Assembly: GCA_964651245.1 (NCBI GenBank)
Contig: CAZYVI010000008.1
Coordinates: 122,245 to 186,244, forward strand
Origin: Avedoeria sp964651245
GTDB taxonomy: Bacteria > Chloroflexota > Anaerolineae > Epilineales > Epilineaceae
Direction: 5' to 3'
Length of the DNA: 64,000 bases
Shown here: positions 17,159 through 25,267 of the stretch, in pieces
Layout: each line of letters begins with the position of its first letter
Numbering within the stretch: the stretch's first letter is position 1
The notes under the pieces: model-generated
The model's input: the letters and a program-made list of their open reading frames with translations, nothing else
Database searches by the model: none
What the model was told of the DNA's origin: nothing
Translations under genes and position numbers: made by a program

Positions 17159-18022
17159 TCACACCGCACACCACACCCGCACAATCCCATGATCGCTCCC
17201 CACGGCCCGCGCCTCGGCCAGCGGTCGGTGCTCGACGCCGCGCACGGCGATCTCGTCGGACACGAAGACTCGGTCCATCCGACACGGGATCGACCGGCCG
17301 CCGTGGCCGCGGTCGTACGTCGCCGCCGGGCTGTCCTGCGCATGCGCGATGGCGAGCCTGTCGCCGGCCGGCGGACCCGGCGCCCCACGCGCTGCGACGA
17401 TGCGGCGATAGGCGTCGGTCAGCCCGTGCGTCGGCTCGCTGGCGTGGAAGCGATGCTCTTCGAAGAACGGATGCGCCGGGTCGACCACGGTCGGTGATCC
17501 CACGTCCTGCCAGGTGTTCATGTCGCCGCCGAGGACGAGCGGGCCTCGTCGTCCGGCGGCCCAAGCCGAAATCGCGCTGTAGGCGCGCATCTTCCGCGCG
17601 CGGCGGGCCAACGCCTCGTGCCGCGTGCGGCTGGCCGCGTGCGGCGCATGCCAACTGGCGACGGTGACCGCAAGCCCGCCGATCGTCGCCGTCGCCGCCA
17701 ACGCGCGCTCGGGCTGGACGGACCAGCCGAGTTGCGACTCGCCGACCGGCACGAGGCGCACGTCGGTCAGGGCGACATCGCCCCGCGACAGGATCGCCAC
17801 GCTGTGCGGATAGCGATCGCCGGAGTTGTGCAGATCGTGTGCGAACGCACCGCCCGGGAAGGCCTCGTTCAGCGACGCGAACGCCCGCGGACCGACCTCT
17901 TGGAGGAGCGCGACATCCCAATCGATGGCGGACAGGAGATCTCTCTTCGCGGCGACGCGCGCCGCACCGCGGGTCATCCAACGGAGATTCCAGGTCAGGA
18001 CGGTGAACGACGCGGTGCCCAC
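17159..18022 (-). CDS. Endonuclease/exonuclease/phosphatase-fold protein
   Basis: 287 residues with a GTG start at 18022, 6 nt after the MoaD-like gene's stop. EEP-fold motifs occur in order: LTWNLRWM, DVALLQEVG with the catalytic Glu, SWHAPHAAS, LGGDMNTWQD, and the C-terminal MDRVFVSDEI and GSDHGIVRV containing the catalytic Asp-His. Members hydrolyse phosphodiesters in nucleic acids, lipids or small molecules; the substrate cannot be told. It has no signal peptide. It is the last gene of the minus-strand operon that begins with the sialidase-like protein. Confidence 0.85.
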   Translation of the reverse strand: MGTASFTVLTWNLRWMTRGAARVAAKRDLLSAIDWDVALLQEVGPRAFASLNEAFPGGAFAHDLHNSGDRYPHSVAILSRGDVALTDVRLVPVGESQLGWSVQPERALAATATIGGLAVTVASWHAPHAASRTRHEALARRARKMRAYSAISAWAAGRRGPLVLGGDMNTWQDVGSPTVVDPAHPFFEEHRFHASEPTHGLTDAYRRIVAARGAPGPPAGDRLAIAHAQDSPAATYDRGHGGRSIPCRMDRVFVSDEIAVRGVEHRPLAEARAVGSDHGIVRVWCAV

Positions 18023-18028
18023 GCCTGC

Positions 18029-18355
18029 CTACCCCCCCGCGATCGCCCCCACCACCAGGAACGGCTCCTCACCCGCCGCGACCGCCGCCGGCAGCGCGGC
18101 GTCGGGCGGCTCGAACGAAATGTCCTCGCCGCAGGCGAAGTAGCGCAGGAAGGCGCGGCGTTCCTTGGTAGCATGGTCGCGGATCGTGCCGCGCAGCATC
18201 GGGTAGCGGGCCTCGAGGGCGTCGAGGACGGCGTGCGTCGTGACATCGGGCCCGGCGTCGACGTCGAGGACGACCTCGGCGCCGACGCGGGCCAGGTTGC
18301 GCAGGTGGTACGGCAGGACGACGCGGACCACGCGCGGATTCCGTGCGGCGGTCAC
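18029..18355 (-). CDS. MoaD/ThiS-like ubiquitin-fold sulfur carrier
   Basis: 108 residues, GTG at 18355 overlapping the stop of the upstream gene (GTGA). It begins VRVVLPYHLRNLARVG and ends exactly in FLVVGAIAGG. A ubiquitin-like fold with a free C-terminal Gly-Gly is the mark of MoaD, ThiS and related carriers that are adenylated and thiocarboxylated by MoeB-type E1 enzymes; such an enzyme is encoded at 12578. The internal RYFACGEDI segment is typical of MoaD-like proteins that neighbour BNR-repeat proteins. Whether it serves molybdopterin synthesis or another sulfur transfer is not decidable here. Confidence 0.82.
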   Translation of the reverse strand: MTAARNPRVVRVVLPYHLRNLARVGAEVVLDVDAGPDVTTHAVLDALEARYPMLRGTIRDHATKERRAFLRYFACGEDISFEPPDAALPAAVAAGEEPFLVVGAIAGG

Positions 18356-19467
18356 GGCAGCGTCTGGACCTCGACCGACAGCACGGCCGGGAAGTGCTCG
18401 CCGATCGCCGTCCAGCGGTCGCCGCCGTCGGGCGAGACGTAGACCTGGCCGCCGGTCGTGCCGAAGTAGATGCCGCAGTCGGCGAGCGTGTCAACCGCCA
18501 TCGCTTCGCGCAGGATGTTCACGTAGCAGTTCTGCTGCGGCAGGCCGTTCGTCAGCGCCTCCCAGTCGTTGCCGCCGGTGCGGCTGCGGTAGACGCGGAG
18601 CTTGCCGTCGGGGACGTAGTGCTCGGAGTCGCTCTTGATCGGCACCACGTAGATCGTCTCGGGCTCGTGGGCGTGGACGGCGATCGGGAAGCCGAAGTCG
18701 GTCGGCAGCGCGCCGCTGACCTCTCGCCAGTTGTCGCCGGCGTCGTCCGAGCGCATCACGTCCCAGTGCTTCTGCATGAACAGCGTGTTCGGCCGCGTCG
18801 GGTGGAACGCGATGCGGTGGACACAGTGGCCGACCTCGGCGTCGGGCACCGGCATGAAGTTGGAGATCAGGCCCTTGTTGATCGGCTTCCACGTCGCGCC
18901 GTCGTCGTCGGAGCGGAAGCTGCCGGCGGCCGAGATGGCCACGTAGATGCGGCGGGGGTTCGTCGGATCGAGCAGGATCGTGTGGAGGCACATGCCCCCG
19001 GCGCCCGGCATCCAGTCCTTGCCCGACGTGTGCTCGCGCAGCCCGGCGAGCTCGCTCCAGGTGGCGCCGCCGTCCGTCGACTTGAACAGCGCCGCGTCCT
19101 CGACCCCGGCCAGCACGGTGTCGCGCTCGGTGAGCGACGGCTCGAAGTGCCAGACGCGCTTGAACTCCCACGGGTGGGGCGTGCCGTCGTACCACTGGTG
19201 GGTGCCGGGGACGCCGGCGTAGGCGAACTCGTTGCCGACCGGCGCCCACGACGCGCCGCCATCGTCCGATCGCTGGATCACCTGCCCGAACCAGCCGCTC
19301 GACTGCGACGCATAGAGCCGGTTCGGATCGACCGGCGAGCCCTTGACGTGGTAGATCTCCCAGCCGCCGAAGTGCGGGCCGTCGATCTTCCAGTCCCGGC
19401 GCGCGCCATCGGACGTGCAGATGAAGGCGCCCTTCTTGGTGCCGACGAGGACGCGGACGGAGCTCAT
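18352..19467 (-). CDS. BNR/Asp-box beta-propeller protein (sialidase-like)
   Basis: 371 residues from the ATG at 19467, with GGAGGTACC just upstream. At least five Asp-box motifs (SxDxGxxW) are visible: SDDGGASW, STDGGATW, SDDDGATW, SDDAGDNW and SPDGGDRW, spread along the chain as in a six-bladed propeller. It starts VRVLVGTKKGAFICTSDG and has no signal peptide, so it is probably cytoplasmic. True sialidase catalytic residues (Arg triad with Tyr) are not evident. It is the first gene of an operon with a MoaD-like carrier and an EEP-fold protein. Likely a binding or structural propeller; function unknown. Confidence 0.8.
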   Translation of the reverse strand: MSSVRVLVGTKKGAFICTSDGARRDWKIDGPHFGGWEIYHVKGSPVDPNRLYASQSSGWFGQVIQRSDDGGASWAPVGNEFAYAGVPGTHQWYDGTPHPWEFKRVWHFEPSLTERDTVLAGVEDAALFKSTDGGATWSELAGLREHTSGKDWMPGAGGMCLHTILLDPTNPRRIYVAISAAGSFRSDDDGATWKPINKGLISNFMPVPDAEVGHCVHRIAFHPTRPNTLFMQKHWDVMRSDDAGDNWREVSGALPTDFGFPIAVHAHEPETIYVVPIKSDSEHYVPDGKLRVYRSRTGGNDWEALTNGLPQQNCYVNILREAMAVDTLADCGIYFGTTGGQVYVSPDGGDRWTAIGEHFPAVLSVEVQTLP

Positions 19468-19570
19468 GGCGGGTACCTCCCGTGGCCGTGGGGGCCGTCG
19501 CATCGAGGCGACCCCGACGAACAGATGTTCGCTTCAGCGCCGGCCAGCATACCGCGATCGGCGCGCCGTG

Positions 19571-20422
19571 TCAACGCCCCCGCCGGCCCGGCGCCCACCG
19601 CTGGCGCCACCGCCCGACCGCCGCCGCCCACCGCACCGAGCGCGTCCGCCGCAGCGCCTGCAGGTCGTCGAGGATCGCGTCGGCCCGGGCCTCGGCGGCC
19701 GCGCGGCGCGCGTCGACATCGGCCAGGTCGGCCAGCCGGGCGTCGCGTTCGGTCAGGGCACGGTCGCGGTCGGCGAGGTCGGCGCGCAGCCGGGCGTTCG
19801 CCTCGCGCAGTTGGTGGTTCGCGTCGGCGAGGTGCCAGAGGCGGCGTTCGTAACCGGCCACGACGCCGACGAGCGGGCCGTCGATCTTGCGGTAGCGGGC
19901 CGCCCAGGGGGTCAGGAACGAGGCGTCGAAGTCGGCGTCGCGGTAGAAGCCGCGGCGGGCGAAGGCGGCGGCCCAGGCCTCGGGCGGCTGGACGTTCACG
20001 TGGGTCGGCTCGGCGTGGTCCGAGGGCGACGACGAGAACAGGACGTCGTCGGCCGCCGCGGTCATGACGTCGATCGCCCGCTCGGCCTCGTCGGCCGGCA
20101 TGTGCTCGACGACCTCGATGCACGTGACCAGGTCGTAGCGACCCGGCAGCGGCGTGGTCGCGCTGGCGACCGCCAGGTACGGCGCGACGTCGGGATGGGC
20201 CTGGCCGACGGCGTACTCGGACACGTCGATGCCCCGCGCGTCGACGCCGCGCGCCCGCAGCGCCTCGACGAGGAAGCCCAGCGCGCAGCCGACGTCCATG
20301 GCCGTGCGCGGCGCCAGATCGGCCACGATCCGGTCGGCGATGCGGCCGAAGAACGCCAGCCAGACGTCGTCCCGGACGTAGGGGCGGCCGCAGCCGGTGG
20401 CGTAGTAGTCGGCGTCGAACAT
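19571..20422 (-). CDS. Class I SAM-dependent methyltransferase with C-terminal coiled coil
   Basis: 283 residues, ATG at 20422. It begins MFDADYYATGCGRPYVRDD, and SAM-binding motif I is MDVGCALGFLVEALRARG (about residue 43), followed by GIDVSEYAVGQAHP and the motif IV-like YDLVTCIEVVEHM. This pattern is that of methyltransferase_23/11 families found in cell-surface glycan gene clusters. Residues about 200-270 form a charged heptad-like coiled coil (REANARLRADLADRDRALTE) and the end is Arg/Trp-rich. A perfect TATAAT box sits 8 nt before the ATG, so the transcript is probably leaderless. Substrate unknown. Confidence 0.85.
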   Translation of the reverse strand: MFDADYYATGCGRPYVRDDVWLAFFGRIADRIVADLAPRTAMDVGCALGFLVEALRARGVDARGIDVSEYAVGQAHPDVAPYLAVASATTPLPGRYDLVTCIEVVEHMPADEAERAIDVMTAAADDVLFSSSPSDHAEPTHVNVQPPEAWAAAFARRGFYRDADFDASFLTPWAARYRKIDGPLVGVVAGYERRLWHLADANHQLREANARLRADLADRDRALTERDARLADLADVDARRAAAEARADAILDDLQALRRTRSVRWAAAVGRWRQRWAPGRRGR

Positions 20423-20430
20423 CGGCGGCG

Positions 20431-20436
20431 ATTATA
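20431..20436 (-). promoter_or_regulatory. Perfect -10 box, leaderless start of the methyltransferase
   Basis: TATAAT on the minus strand lies 8 nt before the ATG at 20422, with no Shine-Dalgarno sequence between. It is the clearest leaderless example in the window. Confidence 0.5.
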
Positions 20437-20439
20437 GGC

Positions 20440-22647
20440 TCAGGGCGCGACCTCGCCGTCGACCCCGCCCTCGACCCACCCCAACCCCACCCGCCCCCGC
20501 TCGCGCTCGATCCGCACCACCTCGACGGCTACGACGTCGCCCACCGCCGGCCGCAGGCCCGGCGGCAGCGCCGAGCGGTGCAGCAGGCCGTCGTGCTCGA
20601 TGCCGATGTCGACGAAGGCGCCGAAGTCGACGACGTTGCGGACGGTGCCGGCGAGCCGCATCCCGACCGTCAGGTCGGCCGCCGAGAGCACGTCGTCGCG
20701 CAGCAGCGGCGGCGGCGCGTCGTCGCGCGGGTCGCGGCCGGGGCGGACGAGCTGCTCGAGGATGTCGGTCAGCGTCGGCACGCCGACGCCGACGCTCGTC
20801 GCCAGTGCGGCGACGTCGTGCGCGGCCCGCAGCGTGTCGAGCGCAGCACGCCGCGCGTCGGGCGGCGTCGCGGGGGCGATGCCGGCGCGGGCCAGAACGG
20901 CCTTGGCGGCGCCGTAGCTCTCCGGGTGGATCGCGCTGGCGTCGAGCAGCTCGTCGCCGCCGCGGATGCGCAGGAAGCCAGCCGACTGCTCGAACGCCTT
21001 CGGCCCGAGGCCGGCGACGTCCTTCAGCGCGGCGCGACGTCGGAACGGCCCGGCGGCGTCGCGGTGGGCGACGATCGCCTCGGACAGCTTCGGGCCGATG
21101 CCGGCCACGCGCGCCAGCAGCGCCGGCGAGGCCGTGTTCACGTCGACGCCGACGCGGTTCACCACGGACTCGACGACGCCGTCGACGGCGCGCCCCAGCG
21201 CCTTGGGGTCGACGTCGTGCTGGTAGAGCCCGACGCCGATCGACCGCGGGTCGATCTTCACCAACTCGGCCAGCGGGTCCTGCACCCGCCGGGCGATGGA
21301 CACCGCGCCGCGCTCGGTGACGTCGAGCGCCGGCAGCTCGGCGCGGGCCAGCGGGCTGGCGCTGTAGACGCTGGCGCCCGCCTCGCTCACGACGACGTAC
21401 TGCACGCCCTCGAGGTCCCGGACGACGTCGGCCACGAGCCGCTCCGTCTCGCGCGACGCCGTCCCATTGCCGATCGCCACGAGCGACACCCCGTGGCGTC
21501 GGACGAGGTCGCGCAGCATCGACAGCGCCTGGGCGCGCTCGTTCTGGGGCGGATGCGGGTACATCTTCGCCGTCGCCACGAGCCGACCCGTGGCGTCGAC
21601 GACCGCCAGCTTGCAGCCGGTGCGGAAGGCCGGGTCGATCCCGAGCACGGTGCGGCCCGCCAGTGGCGGCTGGAGCAGCAGGCCCGTCAGGTTGCGGGCG
21701 AACACGGCGATCGCGTGCGCCTCGGCCTGTTCGGTCAGGGCGCGGCGCACGTCGCGCTCGATGGCCGGCAGCAGCAGCCGCGCCGCCGCGTCGTCGACGG
21801 CCGCCGCCAGCTCGCCGGCCAGCGGCGAGCGCGGGTCGGGGCGGTAGCGCGCCTCGACGGCGGCGCGCCAGTCGCGCTCGGGCACGTCGACGCCGACCCG
21901 CAGCACGCCCTCGGCCTCGCCGCGGTTCAAGGCCAGCGTCTGGTAGGGCTGGACGCGGTCGGCGCGGGCGCGGAAGCCGTCGTAGATCTCGAACACGCCC
22001 TTGTCATCGGCCGACCCCTCCTTGCGCCCCGCCTCGATGACGCCGAACGCCAGCGCCCGGCGGCGCGTCTCGCCGCGCACGGTCGGGTCGTCGGCAATCG
22101 CCTCGGCCACGATGTCGCGCGCCCCGGCCAGCGCCGCGTCGACCGTCGCGACCTCGGGTCCGAGGAATGGGGCGGCCAGCTCGGCCGGCGACTTGGCCGT
22201 GACGACTTGGCGCAGCACCAGCTGGGCCAGGTGGCCCAGACCGCGCTCGCGGGCGATCTGGGCGCGGGTCCGGCGCTTCTGCTTGTACGGCAGATAGAGG
22301 TCTTCGAGCGCCGTGCGGGTCGGCGCGGCGATGATGGCGTCGCGCAGCGCATCGGTCAGCTGATCCTGGGCGGCGATCGCGGCCAGCACCGTCGCCCGCC
22401 GCGCGTCGAGGGCGCGCAGCGCGTCGAGCGCGTCGGCCACGGCGCGGACCTCGACCTCGTCGAGGCCGCCGGTGGCCTCCTTGCGGTAGCGGCTGATGAA
22501 GGGCACGGTGTTGCCACTGTCGAGCAGGTCGACGCAGGCTCGCACCTTGGCCGAGGGCAGCGAGAGCGGACCGGCCAGACGGGCGGCGTCGTCGGCGGGG
22601 GTGAACGCGAGCGGTGCGGCGGCGCCGGTGGCGGGGGTTGACATCAT
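20440..22647 (-). CDS. tex: Tex-family S1 RNA-binding transcription accessory protein
   Basis: 735 residues from the first of two adjacent ATGs at 22647; a further ATG at 22674 is less likely. Tex domains appear in order: N-terminal helices with NTVPFISRYRKEATGGLDEVEV, the LEDLYLPYKQKRRTRAQIARERGL motif, the YqgF-like nuclease-fold domain with TVLGIDPAFRTGCKLAVVD, HhH motifs (VGVDVNTASPALLARVAGIG and FRRRAALKDVAGLGPKAFEQ), and a C-terminal S1 domain (LAGTVRNVVDFGAFVDIGIEHDGLLH). Tex binds nucleic acid and acts in transcription and RNA turnover. It is complete and of normal length. It ends 18 nt before the methyltransferase start. Confidence 0.95.
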   Translation of the reverse strand: MMSTPATGAAAPLAFTPADDAARLAGPLSLPSAKVRACVDLLDSGNTVPFISRYRKEATGGLDEVEVRAVADALDALRALDARRATVLAAIAAQDQLTDALRDAIIAAPTRTALEDLYLPYKQKRRTRAQIARERGLGHLAQLVLRQVVTAKSPAELAAPFLGPEVATVDAALAGARDIVAEAIADDPTVRGETRRRALAFGVIEAGRKEGSADDKGVFEIYDGFRARADRVQPYQTLALNRGEAEGVLRVGVDVPERDWRAAVEARYRPDPRSPLAGELAAAVDDAAARLLLPAIERDVRRALTEQAEAHAIAVFARNLTGLLLQPPLAGRTVLGIDPAFRTGCKLAVVDATGRLVATAKMYPHPPQNERAQALSMLRDLVRRHGVSLVAIGNGTASRETERLVADVVRDLEGVQYVVVSEAGASVYSASPLARAELPALDVTERGAVSIARRVQDPLAELVKIDPRSIGVGLYQHDVDPKALGRAVDGVVESVVNRVGVDVNTASPALLARVAGIGPKLSEAIVAHRDAAGPFRRRAALKDVAGLGPKAFEQSAGFLRIRGGDELLDASAIHPESYGAAKAVLARAGIAPATPPDARRAALDTLRAAHDVAALATSVGVGVPTLTDILEQLVRPGRDPRDDAPPPLLRDDVLSAADLTVGMRLAGTVRNVVDFGAFVDIGIEHDGLLHRSALPPGLRPAVGDVVAVEVVRIERERGRVGLGWVEGGVDGEVAP

Positions 22648-22693
22648 CGAACATCCGTTCAATACTGTCCACATCGGTGGTCGTCGCGCGTCG

Positions 22694-22699
22694 ATTGTA
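22694..22699 (-). promoter_or_regulatory. Candidate -10 box for tex
   Basis: TACAAT on the minus strand, about 46 nt before the tex start. The same hexamer is used in the herA promoter. No matching -35 is seen. Confidence 0.35.
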
Positions 22700-22856
22700 C
22701 GAACGTCGATGCGCGCGCCCGGCCGAACCCGGCGCCGCGCCCGGCCGTTCGGACCCGTCGCCGGCGTCCGGCGACCTCACGCGCTGCCTGGCCACGCGCC
22801 CGGCGACGTCCGGCGATCACCCGCACCCGCTTGCCACGATCAAGGAGACCACGTAC

Positions 22857-23222
22857 GTGAACGCGATCAACTGGTTCGAGATCCCGGTGAAGGACATGGC
22901 GCGCGCGAAGGCGTTCTACGGCGCCGTCCTCGGCCAGCCGCTGCAGGACATGCCCGGGGGCGACGGCAACTACGTCTTCCTGCCCTCGGACGAGAGCGGC
23001 GTCGGCGGCGCGCTGTCGACCCACGAGAGCATGGAGCCGGCCGGTACCAAGGGCATCGTCATCTACCTCAACGGCGGCGACGACCTCGCCGGGCCGCTGG
23101 GTCGCGTCGGCGCGGCTGGCGGATCGGTCACCCAGGAGAAGATGTCGATCGGCGAGTTCGGCTTCATCGGCATGTTCATGGACACCGAGGGCAACCACAT
23201 CGGCCTCCACTCGATGGCCTAG
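22857..23222 (+). CDS. VOC-family (glyoxalase/bleomycin-resistance fold) protein
   Basis: 121 residues from the GTG at 22857, with AAGGAG 9 nt upstream. It opens NAINWFEIPVKDMARAKAFY, the usual first VOC half, and closes with GEFGFIGMFMDTEGNHIGLH, giving the typical two-module metal-site layout of single-domain VOC proteins. Members include glyoxalases, dioxygenases and drug-binding proteins; nothing here identifies the substrate. It is divergent from tex and convergent with the ABC exporter genes. Confidence 0.88.
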   Translation: MNAINWFEIPVKDMARAKAFYGAVLGQPLQDMPGGDGNYVFLPSDESGVGGALSTHESMEPAGTKGIVIYLNGGDDLAGPLGRVGAAGGSVTQEKMSIGEFGFIGMFMDTEGNHIGLHSMA

Positions 23223-23331
23223 GCGAAAACTCAGGGCACCTTTCGGGCGCTTTGGATGTCCTAATCGTCAACCAAGGTGCGCGTGGTGTGCTGAGCGGCA
23301 CCACGAATTGGGGTTGGCGGGTTTGGATTGG

Positions 23332-23376
23332 GCACCCACCGCCGCGGTCGAGACGATCGGCCGCGGCGGTGGGTGC
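23332..23376. terminator. Bidirectional terminator-like hairpin
   Basis: GCACCCACCGCCGCGG (23332-23347) and CCGCGGCGGTGGGTGC (23361-23376) form a perfect 16-bp stem with a 13-nt loop. They lie between the convergent VOC gene and ABC exporter genes. There is little U-tract (GTTAA), so it may be an imperfect terminator serving both strands. Confidence 0.6.
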
Positions 23377-23431
23377 GTTAAGGGGCGCGGGTCGGCAGGA
23401 TCGGCGCTCGTCGTCGGAGCAGGCCGCGGCG

Positions 23432-25267
23432 TCATCCGTCCGATGCGACTGCGGCGCCGTCCGCCGAGGCCTCGTCCCCGCCCCCCCACAGCCGCCGGAA
23501 CGCCTCGCTCGCCGCCAACAACGTCTCGGCCGTGCCGCGCGCCACGACGCGGCCCGCATCGAGGACGATGATCTGGTCGGCGTGCTGGAACGCGGCGCGC
23601 CGGCTGGCGACGGCCAGCACCGTGCGGCCGGGGATGGCGGCCAGCCGCTCCCAGAGCCGCGCCTCGGTCTCGACGTCGAGGGCGCTGGAGAGGTCGTCGA
23701 ACACCAGGAGGCTGGGGGTGCGCACCAGCATGCGCGCCGCCGCCACGCGCTGCACCTGGCCGCCGGACAGCCGGGTGCCGCGCGGCCCCAGCGGCGTGGC
23801 GAGGCCGTCGGGCAGGGCGGCCACGTCGCGATCGACGACGGCGCGGTAGAGTGCGTCCGCCAACGCCGCGTCGCCGGCGGCTAGACCCAGCAGCACGTTG
23901 TCGCGCAAGGGCTCGGCGAACAGCCGCGGCGCCTGCGGCGTATAGGCGCAGCGCGGTGGGACGAACCAGCGGTCGGGCGCCGCGACCGGCCGGCCGTTCC
24001 AGCGGATCGCGCCGCCGTCGGCGGGGAGGAGGCCCAGGAGCACCCGCAGCAGCGTCGTCTTACCCGCGCCGACCGGTCCGGTCACGACGGTCACCGTGCC
24101 CGCGGCGAGCTCGAGGTCGACGCCGTCGAGGCCGCGGCTGCCGTCTGGCCAGCGCATCGACAGGCCGGCGGCCGACAGCGTCTCCAGCGCATCGGCGGCG
24201 GCGCGCTGCGGCTGCGGGACGTCGGGCAGCGCGCCGAGCAGGTGCACCGGCCGGTGGCGGACGAGGACGGCGGCCGGGTCGGGCGCATCGACCAGCCCGG
24301 CGAGACGTCCGAGCGAGACCTCGGTCTGGCGGAGGTTGCTCAGGTACTGGCCGAACATGCTGGTGATGACCGTCACCCACTCCAGGTACGAAACGAACAA
24401 GGCGAAGTCGCCCACCGCGAACGAGCCCGGCGCGGCGCGCAGCCGCAGCGCCAGCACCACGAGCAGCAACCCGATGCCCAGCGTGCTCAAGTTGTAGGTC
24501 AGCGCCTCGATGAAGCGCCCCAGCGCCGCGTCGCGCAGCACGGCGCGGCGGCGGCGGGCGTTGAGGTCGCGGAAGTGGGCCGTGACGCGCTCCTGCGCGC
24601 CGGCCACCTGGACCGCCAGCACGGCGCCGACGATCTCGCCGATGTGCCCCGTCACCGCGCCCTCGCTCTCGCGGCTGGCCTGGCGCAGCCGCCGGATCCG
24701 ATCACCCAGGCCGTGCACCACGAGGACGGTGGCGATGAGCGGCCCGAACACCGCCAGCGTCAGCCGCGGGTCGACGCGCCACAACACGACCAGCGCGGTG
24801 CCCAGCGCCAGCGACTGGCCGATCGGGTCGAGCGTCCAACTCAGGAACTGGGGCACGGCCTCGACGTCGCCGCGCAGCCGGCTGATCGCCTCGCCGGTCG
24901 AGCCCGGCAGCGGCCGGGCGCCCGGCCGCGACAGGATGTGCTCGAGCAGGTTGGCCCGCAGCAGCGTCCGGATCACCTGGTGGAGCGACTGCTCGGCGGC
25001 CACCGCCCCCAGCAGCGTCGTGAACCGCAGCACCCCGATGCCCGCCACCGCCGCGACGAGCCAGGTCAGGGCGGTCGTCGATCCGGCGGCGCCCGCGACG
25101 CGGCCGACCGTCGTGGGGTCGGCCGCCAGCCGGTCGAAGATCGCCTTGAGCACGAGGCCGGGCAGCAGCGGCACCACGTAGAACACGCAGCTGGCCAGCA
25201 GCCCGCTGGCGGCATACAGCGGCCAGGCATAGCGCGCAAGGCGGGCCAGCGGACGCCAGACGCTCAT
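23432..25267 (-). CDS. ABC exporter half-transporter with degenerate ATP site
   Basis: 611 residues, ATG at 25267 overlapping the partner gene's TGA (ATGA). An N-terminal membrane domain with six spans (about residues 10-310) precedes an NBD with Walker A GPVGAGKTT, Q-loop CAYTPQAPRLF and a canonical signature LSGGQVQRVAAARM. Walker B is LLVFDDLSSALD, with Asp where the catalytic Glu is expected, and the H-loop reads VASRRAAF with no His. So one ATP site of the heterodimer is probably non-hydrolytic, as in TM287/288-type exporters. It works with the product of the preceding gene. Substrate unknown. Confidence 0.92.
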   Translation of the reverse strand: MSVWRPLARLARYAWPLYAASGLLASCVFYVVPLLPGLVLKAIFDRLAADPTTVGRVAGAAGSTTALTWLVAAVAGIGVLRFTTLLGAVAAEQSLHQVIRTLLRANLLEHILSRPGARPLPGSTGEAISRLRGDVEAVPQFLSWTLDPIGQSLALGTALVVLWRVDPRLTLAVFGPLIATVLVVHGLGDRIRRLRQASRESEGAVTGHIGEIVGAVLAVQVAGAQERVTAHFRDLNARRRRAVLRDAALGRFIEALTYNLSTLGIGLLLVVLALRLRAAPGSFAVGDFALFVSYLEWVTVITSMFGQYLSNLRQTEVSLGRLAGLVDAPDPAAVLVRHRPVHLLGALPDVPQPQRAAADALETLSAAGLSMRWPDGSRGLDGVDLELAAGTVTVVTGPVGAGKTTLLRVLLGLLPADGGAIRWNGRPVAAPDRWFVPPRCAYTPQAPRLFAEPLRDNVLLGLAAGDAALADALYRAVVDRDVAALPDGLATPLGPRGTRLSGGQVQRVAAARMLVRTPSLLVFDDLSSALDVETEARLWERLAAIPGRTVLAVASRRAAFQHADQIIVLDAGRVVARGTAETLLAASEAFRRLWGGGDEASADGAAVASDG

